Shown piece after piece: positions 61,741 to 64,000 of a stretch of DNA of 64,000 nt. The stretch lies in assembly GCA_036571765.1 (NCBI GenBank), contig BROE01000020.1:10629461-10693460 (forward strand), in the 5' to 3' direction. A program made the position numbers and the translations under genes. Positions within the stretch are counted from its first letter, which is position 1; each line of letters starts with the position of its first letter. Source of the stretch: Plecoglossus altivelis (Eukaryota; Chordata; Actinopteri; Osmeriformes; Plecoglossidae). The notes beneath the pieces are model-generated. The model was not told the DNA's origin, made no database searches, and saw only the letters and a program-made list of their open reading frames with translations.

Positions 61741-64000
61741 GTGTAGGCCAATTACATTATCATGAAGAGGATAAACATGGCTAAATATTACATAATAACG
61801 CTCGTGCATTCATAGTGTTTTTGGTAGCTACAATTTTCTACCTTTTGCAGAGAAACGATATGAAAGCAGTTTTAAACCCATTGCTTAATCCATGCAATAA
61901 AGAATTTGTGGGCACTCAAATTGACGAGCGCCACTCAATTTGACTGCTTCTAAATGCAATATAGAACCATCATGTACGATGGTAAACATCAGTAGGGCTA
62001 CCTAAACAAATGTGCATAATAATATGACGGTGCAGCCCAATACTGTAATATGCTAATTGCAAAGCAGAGTGACGGCCGCGAAGAACTAACTTGAAAACTT
62101 TAATTATGTGAATGCTTCTAATCCTGCCTCTTGGCAGCTGCAAAGCTCCAAAGGCAATGTTTCTATAAATAGCTCACTGTATAGGGCTTGCGTAATGATG
62201 CTGCTGCTTTGTCTGTTAAAGCGGGATATCTTCTCATTGCGTGGTCAACAAATGACGAAGAACTCATTGAAAAATCCATCTTTCATTATTTGAGCGGATT
62301 GTTAATTGGAGGTTAAATTGATTTTTTCTTTGTTCAACACTCATTGCTCAAGACAATAGTCATGCAACACACCACTTGCTGGATGTTAGTACCAGAAATC
62401 CATGTATCTAAGAACGTCAAACAAGTATCTTAGTAGTACTAGTATTCGCACGAAGAAAACACCATATGGACACAACAGTGCTGTAGCTGTGGGCTGTTTT
62501 GCAGATGGTGCTAAAGCGACTTCAGAAACATTTGCAGGACATTTATGTATTTCTCCCAGATTTTCCAAACACGCCATTATCTTCCGTGTAACAGCCAGAA
62601 GGAGCAATTATCTCATGCAAATGCAAAGGGGGTTATTCCTTCGAAACTGATTCTTAGGATAATGTAGATATCGTATGTTTTTCCCTTTGTAAAGAAACAT
62701 TGTGCTAAATCACAAGTGGACTGAGAGGTACTTAAAGCCCCAGGCAGTTTGACTGATTTATCTTGCGGCTGTAAATATTTTAGAATAATTGAATGTTTAT
62801 GTTATCTTTACGTTAAAGGTATGAGTTAAAGATAAAGTTACTAAAAATGCTATTTTGTTAATAAATGCCAAAACAACCGTTTTTGTCCGTCTGGCTTACA
62901 TGGTTCTCTGGTTGCTATTCACAGAGCTTGGGAGTGATGGAGAGAATGAAGGATCAAGCTGCAACAATAGCTCTCAGTTTTTATCTGTTATGTGTTTCAC
63001 TTTGCCAGAGCCTGGCAGTAATCACTAGAAACTCTCTCTCTTTTGTCATCTCAGATCGGCCGCTCCCTCAGGCTGTCTCTCCACACTCTGGTTCCTGTCT
63101 GTACCAACCTCTGAGCTAGCCCTACATCACTCCAGCCATGAACAGCCCTTGGTGTAAACTACACATGCCTTTGTTTCAAATTGAAACTCCGTATTATAAA
63201 ATACCTGATATCCATATAAATAGTTGCATTTTACTCAATGAGCATTCAGTATAATCCCTGTGACCATGACTTTGACTCCAGATCATCAATGTGAAGCTCT
63301 GCCTCAGCTGCTCTCCCACAAAACATTGTTTCTATATCGAGGAAAGTGAAAACAGGAAGATTTGGGAGACATGACCCCCGTCACTTAAAAGGGGTATTTC
63401 CACAATAGGTGTGAAGGGGAGAGTGTATGACAGAGCTTGGGGAGGGACCAGTGGACAAACTGCATGGCCGTCACAGACCTGTTACCACATACAGAATCCT
63501 TCTTATCCTGCCATTCAACTGACAGCTGGCCCCACTTCAACATAGCACTTACTGTCTTAGCAGCCTCCAGGAGTACATGACAGTAAAGGTGGCTAAGGGA
63601 CTAATTCATAGACCTGAAATTAAAAATGCTTTTTAATAAAACCTGGATGGTCCAGGGCTCTCCTTCCAGAGCCACATCACAACACTGCATATGTACTTTG
63701 TTTTGATCCTTTTGACCTTATTTAGCTAAAACAAAGTTCATGTTGTCCTCCTTTTCTAAGTCAAGCCAACCCCAACATTTTGATTAGTTGTAATGTTTTT
63801 CCTGCCTGCTGGGACTGAGGGCTGTTGCTGGAGAGTGGTTGGTGTGTGATGTATGAGGCCTTCTGTTGGCTCGGATGTTTGCCCAGCAGGCAGAGGTATT
63901 GTATTGAAGAGCTAGAGCATAGGGCAAACATATTTTACGCGAGCAAAACAATTTCAGAGAGGACGTGTATATATATATACATATATATACTGTATATACA
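61741..64000. other. DNA upstream of hdac11, no gene recognised
   Basis: No exon or RNA gene could be supported. Frames at 62402-62650 and 62865-63119 (plus) resemble no known family. In human the neighbour upstream of HDAC11 is NUP210, divergently oriented, but no NUP210 exon is visible here. Confidence 0.6.
63966..64000. repeat. (TA)n-type repeat at the window edge
   Basis: TATATATATA with CA and CTG interruptions runs to the end of the window; partly self-complementary. Confidence 0.85.

Noticed and set aside
62402..63119. Frames upstream of hdac11 considered as exons of a divergent neighbour such as NUP210
   Set aside because: No recognisable motif, and splice signals are not consistent with the frames.

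Overview
The window is vertebrate nuclear DNA, almost certainly from a teleost fish. Its genes are split into many GT-AG exons, its intergenic DNA is AT-rich and full of microsatellites, and the proteins resemble human fibulin-2 and HDAC11 with fish-like differences. I cannot name the species. It holds two protein-coding genes, both on the minus strand and both apparently complete in coding sequence. Every exon boundary below was placed by reading splice sites and checking that phases chain; both joined reading frames stay open to a terminal stop. || Layout from high to low coordinates, the direction of transcription: 61529-64000 is the region upstream of hdac11, with a CpG-rich block just above the start codon. 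61528-48885 is hdac11 (10 coding exons, 357 codons plus stop), a class IV histone deacetylase with all catalytic residues present. 48884-34826 is the hdac11-fbln2 interval; it probably contains the non-coding first exon and promoter of fbln2, plus minisatellites. 34823-3387 is fbln2 (17 coding exons, 1287 codons plus stop). It encodes fibulin-2, a secreted extracellular-matrix glycoprotein: signal peptide, Cys-rich N subdomain, Cys-free acidic subdomain, three anaphylatoxin-like modules, eleven EGF-like modules and the fibulin-type C-terminal module. 3386 to about 2406 is the probable fbln2 3' UTR, and 1-2405 is intergenic. || The order hdac11 then fbln2, head to tail on one strand, matches my recollection of human 3p25 and supports orthology. 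The two proteins work in different places (nuclear or cytosolic deacylase against matrix scaffold), so the linkage is synteny, not a pathway. || Most interesting points: an fbln2 anaphylatoxin exon bounded by a TG-repeat acceptor and a GC donor; an RGD tripeptide in a small skippable linker exon that also follows a TG-repeat acceptor; an EGF exon extra to the short mammalian isoform; and an assembly fault inside an fbln2 intron (195-N gap, about 550 bases of low-quality-looking purine-rich sequence, and a duplicated flank of about 460 bp). I found no CRISPR, phage, operon or other new system, and none is expected in this kind of DNA.
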